This document shows, in pieces, positions 6,325 through 12,382 of a stretch of 12,382 nt of DNA. The stretch is from positions 1-12,382 of the forward strand of contig DAOUQA010000047.1 of NCBI GenBank assembly GCA_030625905.1, in the 5' to 3' direction. The stretch is from Kiritimatiellales bacterium. Its GTDB lineage: Bacteria > Verrucomicrobiota > Kiritimatiellia > Kiritimatiellales > Pontiellaceae. The translations under genes and the position numbers were made by a program. Position 1 is the first letter of the stretch. The number at the start of each line of letters is the position of its first letter. The notes under the pieces are model-generated. The model ran no database searches. It was not told where the DNA came from and saw only the letters and a list, made by a program, of their open reading frames with translations.

Positions 6325-6376
6325 CTATTTGTTCGGTTATGTTTTAATAAAACATGCTGGCATGGCAAACAAATAG
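6325..6376. promoter_or_regulatory. Overlapping inverted repeats, probable DeoR-family operator in the divergent gap
   Basis: The 89-bp gap between the NagA-like start (6303) and the DeoR-type start (6393) contains a perfect 17-bp palindrome, ATGTTTTA-A-TAAAACAT (6339-6355). An outer exact 9-bp inverted pair, CTATTTGTT (6325-6333) and AACAAATAG (6368-6376), flanks it. The two have centres about 3.5 bp apart. On the minus strand TTGTTT (6368-6373 region) is followed 17 bases later by TATTAA within the palindrome. That could be a promoter for the NagA-like operon overlapped by the operator. This is the layout expected for a regulator that controls itself and a divergent sugar operon. Confidence 0.55.
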
Positions 6377-6392
6377 AAGGTATATCTTCTCC

Positions 6393-7154
6393 ATGAACCA
6401 GATGAATCGTCAGGAAAAAATTATCGCCTTGATCGGTGAAACCGGTGAAGGCTCCATTCAGGAATTTGCCAAGCTATTCAAGGTCAGTGAAATGACCGTT
6501 CGCCGGGATTTGGATTCTTTGGCCGCGCAGGGTCGGGTTATTCGCACACACGGAGGCGCCGCACTTGCCGGCCGGGTCTCGTTCGAGTTTGATTTCCTCA
6601 AAAGGAAAAAACAAAACCAGAGGGAAAAAGAGTCCATTGCCCGGAGGGCTGCAGAGCTGGTTCAGGATGGACAATCGGTTATGCTGGACTCGGGAACCAC
6701 TCCCCTCGCTGTAGCGCGGGCATTGCGCGGCAAGAAAGGGGTGACCGTGATCACCACATCGCTTCCCATTGCTTCGGAACTACAATACCAGGAGGACCTC
6801 CGCATCCTTTTGCTGGGCGGCTACCTCCGGAGCGGTGCTCCGGATATGGAAGGCGCGCTGACGGAATCGAACCTGGAGCAGCTGCGGGCGGATATCGCCT
6901 TTCTGGGCGCCGACGGGATTGACCGCAAAGGCCAGGCCTATAACGCCTCCCTTTCGGTCGGGCGGATGCTGACCAAGATGGCGGCTTCCGCCGCTGAAGT
7001 GTATGTCGTTGCAGACCCAAGCAAACTGGGGCGCACCGCCCTCACCCGCTACGGAAACATCACCCAATGGAGCGGCCTCATCACAAGTCGCTCCGCCGAC
7101 AAGGCCCTGCTGGCGGCCCTTCGCCGTAACGGAGTGCGCATCCTCACCGCCTGA
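6393..7154 (+). CDS. DeoR-family transcriptional regulator of sugar metabolism
   Basis: This 253-residue regulator has an N-terminal winged helix-turn-helix and a C-terminal DeoR sensor domain of the sugar-phosphate isomerase-like fold. The DNA-binding part is GSIQEFAKLFKVSEMTVRRD (20-39), followed by DSLAAQGRVIRTHGGA (41-56), a classic DeoR signature. The sensor shows LDSGTT (98-103), VITTSLPIA (119-127), LLGG (140-143), FLGADGID (170-177) and VADPSKLG (207-214). Residues of this type bind phosphorylated sugars in the family. The ATG at 6393 is chosen because similarity starts there; AGAAGG lies 12 bases upstream. An in-frame ATG at 6354 falls inside the operator palindrome and is unlikely to be used. 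It is divergent from the NagA-like operon and is the likely repressor of it. Confidence 0.92.
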   Translation: MNQMNRQEKIIALIGETGEGSIQEFAKLFKVSEMTVRRDLDSLAAQGRVIRTHGGAALAGRVSFEFDFLKRKKQNQREKESIARRAAELVQDGQSVMLDSGTTPLAVARALRGKKGVTVITTSLPIASELQYQEDLRILLLGGYLRSGAPDMEGALTESNLEQLRADIAFLGADGIDRKGQAYNASLSVGRMLTKMAASAAEVYVVADPSKLGRTALTRYGNITQWSGLITSRSADKALLAALRRNGVRILTA

Positions 7155-7159
7155 TTCAG

Positions 7160-7200
7160 GTTTCCAATGATTGGGAAAACGTTTCCAAGGTCTGGAAAAC
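7160..7200. repeat. Two tandem TTTCCA/TGGAAA-type imperfect palindromes
   Basis: GTTTCCAATGATTGGGAAAAC (7160-7180; first copy, one extra G in the right arm) is followed without a gap by GTTTCCAAGGTCTGGAAAAC (7181-7200). They start 5 bases after the DeoR-type stop and could form two small stem-loops. The form looks like a dispersed intergenic palindrome. A terminator role is possible, but there is no T tract. Confidence 0.5.
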
Positions 7201-7210
7201 TGTCTGCTCA

Positions 7211-7223
7211 CCCCCCCCCCCCC
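7211..7223. repeat. Homopolymeric C13 tract upstream of the phosphofructokinase promoter
   Basis: Thirteen consecutive C bases end 10 bp before the -35 element at 7234. Such tracts vary in length by slipped-strand replication, and when close to a promoter they can change its strength. It is also a place where sequencing and assembly miscount. No similar run is seen elsewhere in the window. Confidence 0.7.
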
Positions 7224-7233
7224 GCAATACAGG

Positions 7234-7262
7234 TTGACGGCTCCAAAACGTTATATTATAAC
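7234..7262 (+). promoter_or_regulatory. Sigma-70-type promoter for the phosphofructokinase gene
   Basis: TTGACG (7234-7239), a 17-base spacer, and TATAAC (7257-7262) give a near-consensus promoter, with transcription expected to start near 7269. GTTATA-T-TATAAC (7250-7262) is also a perfect 13-bp palindrome covering the -10 region, so a repressor could act here. The leader to the ATG at 7375 is about 105 bases. The same promoter pattern occurs in front of the aminotransferase. Confidence 0.65.
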
Positions 7263-7325
7263 ATTCTCGAACATAAAAAAACAATTGCGATGAAGAAAAC
7301 AACAGAGGATCATGGAGATCGTGCC

Positions 7326-7358
7326 ATGTTAACGGCAGGCGCATCAAAAGTTGACATA
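7326..7358 (+). pseudogene. Ceramidase-family N-terminal remnant in the phosphofructokinase leader
   Basis: ATG at 7326 opens MLTAGASKVDI and then runs into the ribosome binding site of the phosphofructokinase gene. This is the standard start of ceramidase-family proteins. The intact copy in this window begins MSVLKAGASQVEITP, so A-G-A-S, V and I agree, with K/Q and D/E swaps. The frame then continues out of phase through the phosphofructokinase gene with no family likeness. It may be the stump of a deleted paralog once driven by the promoter at 7234. The signal is only about ten residues, so chance or a real leader peptide cannot be excluded. Confidence 0.4.
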
Positions 7359-7374
7359 AACAGGAGAAAGGTTC

Positions 7375-8667
7375 ATGGAAAAGAATATAAATGTATTGGT
7401 TGCGCAGTCGGGTGGGCCGACGCCGGTGATCAACAACTCTCTGCGAGGCGTCATCGAAGCCTGTCGCGATTACCCATCCGAATTCGGGAAAATCTATGGC
7501 GGCTGGCACGGAATTGAAGGCGTTCTCCAAGAGGAACTGATTGAGATATCAGCTCAACCCCAAAAAGAGATTGATCTGTTGGCTACAACGCCTGCCGCAG
7601 GAGCTATTGGCACATGTCGCTATAAGCTGTCGGATGATCGTCCGGAAGATTTTGAGCGAATTATCGAGGTGCTAAAAGCTCACCATATTGGCTACTTTTT
7701 CTACATTGGCGGCAATGACTCTATGGATACCGCCCATAAGTTGTCCGATTTAGCCAAAGAGAAACAGCTGGATCTTACCGTAGTGGGAATCCCGAAAACG
7801 GTTGATAATGATTTGGGCGATCAGGAAATAACATACTGCGACCATACCCCCGGTTATGGCTCAATCGCTCGTCATTGGGCTTATATAATCCAAAATGCGA
7901 ATGAGGAAAACATGGGTTGCTGCACGCACAATCCCGTCATCGTCATGGAGGCAATGGGCCGCGGTACAGGTTTCATTCCAGCCGCTGTCCGACTGGGAGA
8001 CCCAAACCGTGAAATGCCTTTGCTTATTGTGATGCCGGAAAAGAAAATTCCTATTGAGCAAATTGCCGACACCGTCAGCGACAAGCTTAAACAACGCGGT
8101 CGTTGTATTGTTATTGTCAACGCCGGGCAGGAGTTCGAACCTTACGGTGGAAAAGACGCCTTTGGGCATCCCGACGGTCTTACTGTTTCCGGGCGTACAC
8201 AAGGCCTATTTCTCACCAAATATTTGAGTTCAAAGAATCTTTCCAAATATGGACCGGCTTTGTGCAATGCTTGGGGAATTGAACAGCGTATGGTGTCGGC
8301 GCTTGCCTCCAAGGTTGATCGAGAAGAAGCGTTTCTCGTTGCAAAGCATGCAGTTGAAATTGCTCTCAAGGACGGAACGGGTTGGATGTCCAGCATTGAG
8401 CGTAAACCCGGAGATACCTATCAAGCGTATTACGACAAGGTTGCGTTAACTGTAATTGCCAACTCTATACGGGAAGTGCCGAATGACTGGATCACAGAAG
8501 ACGGTTTTGATGTGACTGACGATTTCGTTAAATACGCCAAACCTCTCATCGGTGATGAGTGGGCCGATGTACCGCTTGAAGGGGGCATCCAGAGATTTGC
8601 CCGTTTCAATAAAATTTTTGCGGAGAAACGGTGTAAAGAATATGTGCCGATGATGTACAGACCCTAG
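7375..8667 (+). CDS. 6-phosphofructokinase, probably pyrophosphate-dependent
   Basis: This 430-residue cytoplasmic enzyme phosphorylates fructose-6-phosphate to fructose-1,6-bisphosphate. Landmarks are LVAQSGGPTPVINNSL (8-23), IGGNDSMDTA (111-120), GIPKTVDNDL (138-147) and MEAMGRGTGF (191-200). Two positions point to pyrophosphate rather than ATP as donor. The lysine of PKTVDND (140-146) replaces the glycine of PGTIDND in ATP enzymes. The second residue after GG in GGNDS is acidic, where ATP enzymes have glycine (GGDGS). The length fits the longer PPi-type clade. AGGAG at 7362-7366 lies 8 bases before the ATG. Base composition looks more AT-rich than in the flanking genes, so it may be acquired or under different selection. 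It would receive the fructose-6-phosphate made by the NagA/NagB-like module. It has its own promoter and converges with the DUF4143 ATPase. Confidence 0.9.
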   Translation: MEKNINVLVAQSGGPTPVINNSLRGVIEACRDYPSEFGKIYGGWHGIEGVLQEELIEISAQPQKEIDLLATTPAAGAIGTCRYKLSDDRPEDFERIIEVLKAHHIGYFFYIGGNDSMDTAHKLSDLAKEKQLDLTVVGIPKTVDNDLGDQEITYCDHTPGYGSIARHWAYIIQNANEENMGCCTHNPVIVMEAMGRGTGFIPAAVRLGDPNREMPLLIVMPEKKIPIEQIADTVSDKLKQRGRCIVIVNAGQEFEPYGGKDAFGHPDGLTVSGRTQGLFLTKYLSSKNLSKYGPALCNAWGIEQRMVSALASKVDREEAFLVAKHAVEIALKDGTGWMSSIERKPGDTYQAYYDKVALTVIANSIREVPNDWITEDGFDVTDDFVKYAKPLIGDEWADVPLEGGIQRFARFNKIFAEKRCKEYVPMMYRP

Positions 8668-8701
8668 AAAAACTAGAAATCAAAATGACTGCAAATCAAA
8701 C

Positions 8702-8794
8702 TTTTTCAGCGCCAGACTGATCACCAGTCATTCTGTGGATAAAGCCCTGCTGCCCGCCCTCCGCCGCAACGGCGTGCGCATTCTTCCCGTCTGA
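8702..8794 (+). pseudogene. 3' fragment of a second deoR-family gene
   Basis: Thirty-five bases after the phosphofructokinase stop, a frame reads FFSARLITSHSVDKALLPAL then RRNGVRILPV and a TGA at 8792-8794. It lines up with the end of the intact DeoR-type regulator (SGLITSRSADKALLAAL, RRNGVRILTA). At DNA level roughly 78% of about 86 bases agree. Similarity continues past the stop (TGATTCAGGTT against TGAGTCAGGTT). There is no start codon or DNA-binding domain, so it is a fossil left by a deletion or rearrangement. The divergence suggests an old paralog and not a recent duplication. Confidence 0.8.
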
Positions 8795-8963
8795 GTCAGG
8801 TTGATTATTCAGTGCAATAACACCCATGCAGCAGCTTTCTTTTGTTGAAAAACCGTACCCGCTAACAGGCGGAGGCGCAGACCCCAGCAACATGGGAAAA
8901 ATCTGGGGGCGCAAAAAAGCGTAGAAACGAAGGAAGACGACAGAGGCGGACTTTTCCATAAAA
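8795..8963. other. Intergenic gap between convergent genes, no supported gene
   Basis: The gap from the deoR fossil to the DUF4143 ATPase stop holds purine-rich text such as GCGCAAAAAAGCGTAG and AAACGAAGGAAGACGA (about 8910-8940), similar in style to the dispersed ACGCAAAG repeats. A 32-codon frame at 8826-8924 (MQQLSFVEKPYPLTGGG...) has no ribosome binding site and no recognisable family. No convincing terminator was found. Confidence 0.4.
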
Positions 8964-10214
8964 TCAATCCACCCGCCAACAAAGGGCGTAATCCTGATCT
9001 GAAATTTTAAGCAACGAATGGTTCTCCCCGGCGAAACCGGGAACAACGACGAGCCCCGGTGCCATTCTCAACGAAGGATACGTGTTCCGGAAGGCGGCAA
9101 AGCCACGGGTATCCTTTCGCGACGGACGAGTTCCAAGCTTGACCTCCAACGGATAGAAACAGTTGTCGCGTTCCAGAAGAATGTCCACCTCTGCACCGCC
9201 ATGCGTACGCCAGTGATACAGCGCGGGAGCAACGGATTCAAGCGTGCACATTTTCCGGATCTCAGCCATCACTGCGGCTTCAAAAAGACGCCCGGTCTGC
9301 GGATGTCCGCCCAGTGCCACCGGCGAAGAAATCTGCTGCAAGTGGCAGGCAAGTCCTGAATCGGAAAAATATCCTTTTGGCTTTCCCGAAATGCGCTTCA
9401 CGGGATTGCCGCTGTAGGCCGGAACTTCATACCACTGAAACGTCGCCCGCAACAACCCCAGCCAGCGGCGGGCCGTTTGCGGAGTAATTCCGACATCCCG
9501 TCCCAGCTGGGAATAGTTGATTTCACAAGCGGACATCGCGGCAACCAGCTGCACAAACCGTCCGAAAAGCTGCCAATCCTCCACATCCGCAAGCAGACGG
9601 ACATCCCGCTCGATATAGGTTCGGAAATAAGACGCATGAAAATCCGGCAACAAATCGAGTGGCAACCGGTCGGCTTCCGGAAGCCACCCCCTCCACAGCT
9701 GCTCGTTCAGACTGCGCGTCGGATCCCGACACAGCGCTGCCTGCGAGACAAAGGCCTCTGGATCGGAAAGCCAGCGCCCCAGCCAGGAAACATCCGGAAC
9801 CTGCTCTGCAATTTCCGATAGGGAAAACCCTTCTATATCCGCAAAGACGGCACGTCCCGCCAAACTTTCCGAAACGGATTTAAGCACCGACCACTGCTGA
9901 CTGCCGGTCAGAATATATGACCCCGGCTTCCTGCCCGTCGCATCAATACGGCGCTTGAGAGCCGCAACCAGCTCCGGGGCATATTGTATCTCGTCGAGCA
10001 CCAGTGGCGGCGGGTGATTGTCCAGAAACAAATCCGGATCCTGCCTGGCATTTCCGATGTCTTTAACCGGATCGAAAACAACGGTTTCATGCTCTGGGAA
10101 AATATGCGCAATCAGCGTGCTTTTACCGGTCTGGCGCGCACCGGAAAGAACCAGAGCCGGAAAGTGTTCCGCCATTCGTTTTAGCCGTTCAGAGATAGAC
10201 CTGTTTTTATACAT
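8964..10214 (-). CDS. AAA+ ATPase with DUF4143 domain
   Basis: This 416-residue protein has the two-part layout of the DUF4143 ATPase family. The N-terminal AAA+ part shows Walker A GARQTGKS (25-32), Walker B LVLDEIQYAPEL (71-82), a sensor ILTGSQQ (101-107) and SLAGRA (117-122). The middle has the typical FRTYIERDVRLLADVEDW (197-214) and a winged-helix-like stretch INYSQLGRDVGITPQTARRW (232-251). The C-terminal DUF4143 part shows GRLFEAAVMAEI (308-319), WRTHGGAEVDILLE (335-348) and YPLEVK (354-359). The last two give a PD-(D/E)XK-like D344...E357-x-K359 pattern. The family is common in mobile and defence-rich regions and its role is not settled. No strong ribosome binding site is seen before the ATG at 10214. 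It is a single minus-strand gene converging with the phosphofructokinase, with no clear tie to the sugar genes. Confidence 0.9.
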   Translation of the reverse strand: MYKNRSISERLKRMAEHFPALVLSGARQTGKSTLIAHIFPEHETVVFDPVKDIGNARQDPDLFLDNHPPPLVLDEIQYAPELVAALKRRIDATGRKPGSYILTGSQQWSVLKSVSESLAGRAVFADIEGFSLSEIAEQVPDVSWLGRWLSDPEAFVSQAALCRDPTRSLNEQLWRGWLPEADRLPLDLLPDFHASYFRTYIERDVRLLADVEDWQLFGRFVQLVAAMSACEINYSQLGRDVGITPQTARRWLGLLRATFQWYEVPAYSGNPVKRISGKPKGYFSDSGLACHLQQISSPVALGGHPQTGRLFEAAVMAEIRKMCTLESVAPALYHWRTHGGAEVDILLERDNCFYPLEVKLGTRPSRKDTRGFAAFRNTYPSLRMAPGLVVVPGFAGENHSLLKISDQDYALCWRVD

Positions 10215-10269
10215 GCGCGAAAATTAATGATACCATCACCGTTTTTCAAGCAAAAAACTATCGCGTATA

Positions 10270-10570
10270 AACCTCTTCCGCTCTTCTTTCTACTCCAGCC
10301 AGGCACGGCACGGACACGGAAAAAGCTGGGGTTACCGGGCACACTGTTAGTGTAGAGCACGTCCTTCCCTTATTTCCCATGATGTTGGTGTAGCCCGAAA
10401 CGCCCGCCCAATCAGCACCGCCGATCAGGTTGGTTCGGCTTTTCAACGAGTACCAGCGTTCCAATCCGCCATGCTGCGGCGTGGTTTCCTCCGTCTGGAA
10501 TTCCGCCATCAGGCCGTCTATATCCACCCGGAACAGACTGTTCGAATCGGTTGGGTCGGTACCAGCACCT
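10270..10570 (-). pseudogene. Frameshifted C-terminal fragment of a secreted/surface protein
   Basis: On the minus strand a frame reads AGTDPTDSNSLFRVDI, then GLERWYSLKSRTNLIGGADW and AGVSGYTNIMGN. At about 10366-10376 the likeness moves to another frame, which reads DVLYTNSVPGNPSFFRVRA. Together they match the C-terminal module common in secreted PVC-group proteins: a GTDPTD calcium-loop ending, an R-Y-L..STNL..W line, and a closing FFRV strand. The frame break, the lack of any upstream N-terminal part, and the position directly upstream of the ATPase promoter area mark it as a relic. A sequencing error could explain the shift but not the missing N-terminus. Confidence 0.65.
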
Positions 10571-10683
10571 TCGGAACCGGATTTTGCCTGGGATCTATTC
10601 TCATTCATCCAACATTCCACCCATCCGTCCGCAATCGGTAGAATTGTGGTCCAAAGGTAGCCAAAAAAACTTTCCCTTACCGG

Positions 10684-10712
10684 TTGACTGCCCCAATATG
10701 TTATATTAGAAC
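10684..10712 (+). promoter_or_regulatory. Sigma-70-type promoter for the class III aminotransferase
   Basis: TTGACT (10684-10689), a 17-base spacer and TAGAAC (10707-10712) precede the aminotransferase start by about 65 bases. The spacer ends in GTTATAT exactly as at the phosphofructokinase promoter, and GGTTGAC at the left is also shared. The two regions agree at most positions over about 30 bases, so the genes may share a regulator or simply a strong promoter type. Confidence 0.55.
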
Positions 10713-10776
10713 GCCTTATCACATTAACAAACATTCCCCGTGCTGGGGATGAAAACAGCCGAAAGGAGACGAAACG

Positions 10777-12156
10777 ATGGTGACGACAACAAAGACAAGT
10801 ACTGACAACTGGGCGCATGTAGATTTGGAAAAAGTACCTAACATGGTGACGGATGCCCCCGGGCCGAAATCGAAGGAGTGGCACGATCGGTGCACCAAAT
10901 ATTTCAAGGGACTCAGCGGCCAGGTGAAGCTTTTCCCGGTTACCTTCAAGTCCGCATATGGTTGCACCATGAAGGATGTGGACGGCAACGAATACATCGA
11001 CTTTTCCTCCGGCATCTACGTTACCACGCTGGGTCACTGCCATCCGAAAATCGTCGAGGCCATACAGAAAATGGCGGGGCAGCTGATGAACGCCCACGAC
11101 TTTACCACGCCGATCAAAACGAAGCTGGTCGAAAAGCTGGCTGAAATCCTGCCGGGCGACCTGAATGGGTTCCAGTTCTACGATTCCGGCACCACCGCCG
11201 TGGAAGCCGGTCAGCGTGTGTTGCGCGCCGCCACCGGGAAGCACGAAATGATTTCCGCATTCTACGACTACCACGGCAAGACCTACGGCGGCGTTTCGCT
11301 GGGGCACATCCGCTCCACCGCATACGGTCCGACCCGCGCGCCCGGTTTCCACATGGTGCCGCGCCCGGATGTCTACCGCCCGATGTGGAGCAAAGAAGAT
11401 GGAACCATCGACACCGATAAATACATCGAGTTCTACGAGGAATACCTCGACAAGGGCACCTGCGGGCAGGTCGCCGGTTTCGTTCTTGAACCGATCCAGG
11501 GCTGGGGAGGATCGGTCATGCCGCCGGACGACTATTTCCCGAAACTGCGCAAGCTTTGCGACAAGCACGGCATCCTGCTGATGGCCGACGAGGTGCTGAC
11601 CAGCACCGCCCGCACCGGCAAGTGGCTCTGCATGGAGCACTGGGACGTGGTGCCGGATATCGTGACCATGGGTAAAGGCTTCGGCAACGGCTTCCCCGTC
11701 ACCTGCGTGGCGGTTCGCGAGCAGTACAAGGAATCCTTCGAAGCCATTTCCGCCTCCAGCAGCTACGGCGGAAACCCGATGGCCTGCGCGGCGGCGCTGG
11801 CAAGCATTCAAGTGATCGAAGAGGAAAATCTCCTCGAGCGCTCGACCCACCTCGGCGAAATCGCCATGAAGCGCATGGAGAAAATGAAGGAAGAGCATCC
11901 CATCGTCGGGGATGTGCGCGCCAAGGGTTGCCTGATGGGTATCGAGCTGGTCAAGGACAAGACGACCAAGGAGCCGCTCGATGAAGCTGGCAAACTGGTT
12001 TACCAAAAGGCCTTCAGGAAAGGCCTGGCCTGGATTCCGGCCGGCCACATCCTGCGCATGAGCCCGCCCGTCGTCATGGAGGACGAGGTTCTCATGAAGG
12101 GTCTCGACATGATCGACGAAGCCATCGGCGAAACCGAAAAGGAACTGGGGTACTGA
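10777..12156 (+). CDS. Class III pyridoxal-phosphate-dependent aminotransferase (GabT-like)
   Basis: This 459-residue aminotransferase is of fold type I, class III, the group of 4-aminobutyrate, ornithine and related omega-aminotransferases. Landmarks are DVDGNEYIDFSSGIYVTTLGHCHP (67-90; core FSSGIYV), YDSGTTAVEAG (135-145), YDYHGKTYGG (163-172), LEPIQGWGG (237-245), LLMADEVLTSTARTGK (267-282), VTMGKGFGNGFPV (297-309) and SYGGNPMACAAA (329-340). Lys300 is the expected cofactor lysine and Asp271 the residue that contacts the pyridine nitrogen. The usual 'E' of SGSEA is Thr (SGTTA), and DEVQTGFGRTG reads DEVLTSTARTG, so the amino donor is uncertain. AAAGGAG at 10762-10768 lies 8 bases before the ATG. 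Codon use is strongly GC-biased, consistent with high expression. It has its own promoter and no direct operon partner in view. Confidence 0.9.
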   Translation: MVTTTKTSTDNWAHVDLEKVPNMVTDAPGPKSKEWHDRCTKYFKGLSGQVKLFPVTFKSAYGCTMKDVDGNEYIDFSSGIYVTTLGHCHPKIVEAIQKMAGQLMNAHDFTTPIKTKLVEKLAEILPGDLNGFQFYDSGTTAVEAGQRVLRAATGKHEMISAFYDYHGKTYGGVSLGHIRSTAYGPTRAPGFHMVPRPDVYRPMWSKEDGTIDTDKYIEFYEEYLDKGTCGQVAGFVLEPIQGWGGSVMPPDDYFPKLRKLCDKHGILLMADEVLTSTARTGKWLCMEHWDVVPDIVTMGKGFGNGFPVTCVAVREQYKESFEAISASSSYGGNPMACAAALASIQVIEEENLLERSTHLGEIAMKRMEKMKEEHPIVGDVRAKGCLMGIELVKDKTTKEPLDEAGKLVYQKAFRKGLAWIPAGHILRMSPPVVMEDEVLMKGLDMIDEAIGETEKELGY

Positions 12157-12360
12157 CCAAGGGTCAGGAGTCAGAAATCAGACAGGAGAACAGGATAGAC
12201 CGGATTTTAGGAACTGCACCACGAAGCCGTGCTTTGGAGTGCGCAGGCTTGGCCACGCGAAGCGAGTCTGAGCACACTGCGCAAGACAACCCGCCGCACA
12301 TAGCGGTGCCGCGCAAAGCCATCCCGGAGATCCTGTTATCCCGTCAAAAAAGGAAAAATT
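12157..12360. repeat. Repeat-rich intergenic region with palindromic and CAGGAT-type elements
   Basis: After the aminotransferase stop comes CAGGAGTCAGAAATCAGACAG-like text and AACAGGATAGACCGGATT (about 12165-12207). A GC-rich block follows (12215-12320) with pairing segments TGCGCAG (12240-12246) and CTGCGCA (12280-12286), and CCGC (12290-12293) with GCGG (12302-12305). The end has GATCCTGTTATCCCGTCAAAA (12330-12349; last bases approximate), close to the text at 3629-3646. No gene is seen. It looks like several dispersed intergenic repeats in a row and could fold into a stem-loop in the transcript. Confidence 0.5.
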
Positions 12361-12382
12361 ATGAAAACAGTGCGATTTGGAA
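12361..12382 (+). CDS. Start of a gene cut by the window edge, MKTVRFG...
   Basis: Seven codons are visible after an ATG with AGGA six bases upstream (12351-12354). MKTVRFG is how many Gfo/Idh/MocA-type NAD(P)-dependent oxidoreductases begin (M-K-x-V-R-F-G-I-I-G-x-G), but seven residues cannot prove that. The start itself is reasonably supported by the ribosome binding site. Confidence 0.4.

Noticed and set aside
6354..6392. Longer start for the DeoR-type regulator at 6354
   Set aside because: This ATG is inside the perfect palindrome, has no ribosome binding site, and adds 13 residues absent from the family.
7167..7517. A 116-codon plus-strand open frame before and into the phosphofructokinase gene
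   Set aside because: It runs through palindromes, the C tract and the promoter, then out of frame through the phosphofructokinase. Only the short MLTAGASKVDI stretch is of interest and it is reported separately.
8826..8924. A 32-codon small open frame
   Set aside because: It has no ribosome binding site and no recognisable similarity, and lies in repeat-like intergenic DNA.
10258..12048. A 596-codon minus-strand open frame
   Set aside because: Most of it is the exact antisense of the well-supported class III aminotransferase, whose strong codon bias opens the opposite frame. Only the part at about 10270-10570 has protein-like content, and it is listed as a pseudogene.
12215..12320. Possible tRNA or structured non-coding RNA in the GC-rich gap
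   Set aside because: The pairing segments do not form a cloverleaf or a known riboswitch shape; it resembles a dispersed palindromic repeat.

Overview
The window looks like chromosomal DNA from the PVC group of bacteria, most likely a Kiritimatiellota/Lentisphaerota relative. This is inferred from gene content (GxxExxY and DUF4143 genes, a short bacterial ceramidase-family protein, a C-terminal secreted-protein module with 'GTDPTD' and 'R.Y.L..RTNL' lines) and from the style of the intergenic repeats (CAGGAT-type, ACGCAAAGAACGC-type, TTTCCA/TGGAAA palindromes). No tRNA, rRNA, CRISPR array or plasmid replication gene was seen.

Layout. The left edge holds the start of a YhcH/YjgK/YiaL-family gene (minus), an aldo/keto reductase (minus) and a divergent AraC-family regulator (plus). 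From 6303 down to 2230 a minus-strand cluster reads NagA-like deacetylase, a GxxExxY gene inside inverted repeats, NagB-like deaminase/isomerase, and a cytoplasmic ceramidase-family amidohydrolase. The cluster ends in a 26-codon stub that starts like a sugar kinase. A DeoR-family regulator is divergent to NagA, and the gap between them carries two overlapping inverted repeats. Next come a homopolymeric C tract, a clear promoter, and a phosphofructokinase with PPi-type signatures. A DUF4143 AAA+ ATPase faces it from the minus strand. The right end has a broken secreted-protein fragment, a class III aminotransferase with its own promoter, a repeat-rich gap, and the first codons of another gene.

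How the genes may work together. The core is a DeoR-controlled amino-sugar phosphate module: NagA-like removes an acyl group, NagB-like deaminates or isomerises the sugar phosphate, and phosphofructokinase passes fructose-6-phosphate into glycolysis. Both NagA-like and NagB-like lack residues normal for GlcNAc-6-phosphate enzymes, and a ceramidase-fold enzyme without a signal peptide lies in the same operon. The real substrate may therefore be an unusual N-acyl amino sugar or related amide. This is an inference.

The region is also a patchwork of gene fossils: a kinase start, a ceramidase-like start in the phosphofructokinase leader, the 3' end of a second deoR gene after the phosphofructokinase, and a frameshifted secreted-protein tail. 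These suggest that a related second locus, or a longer operon, was lost here by deletion and rearrangement.
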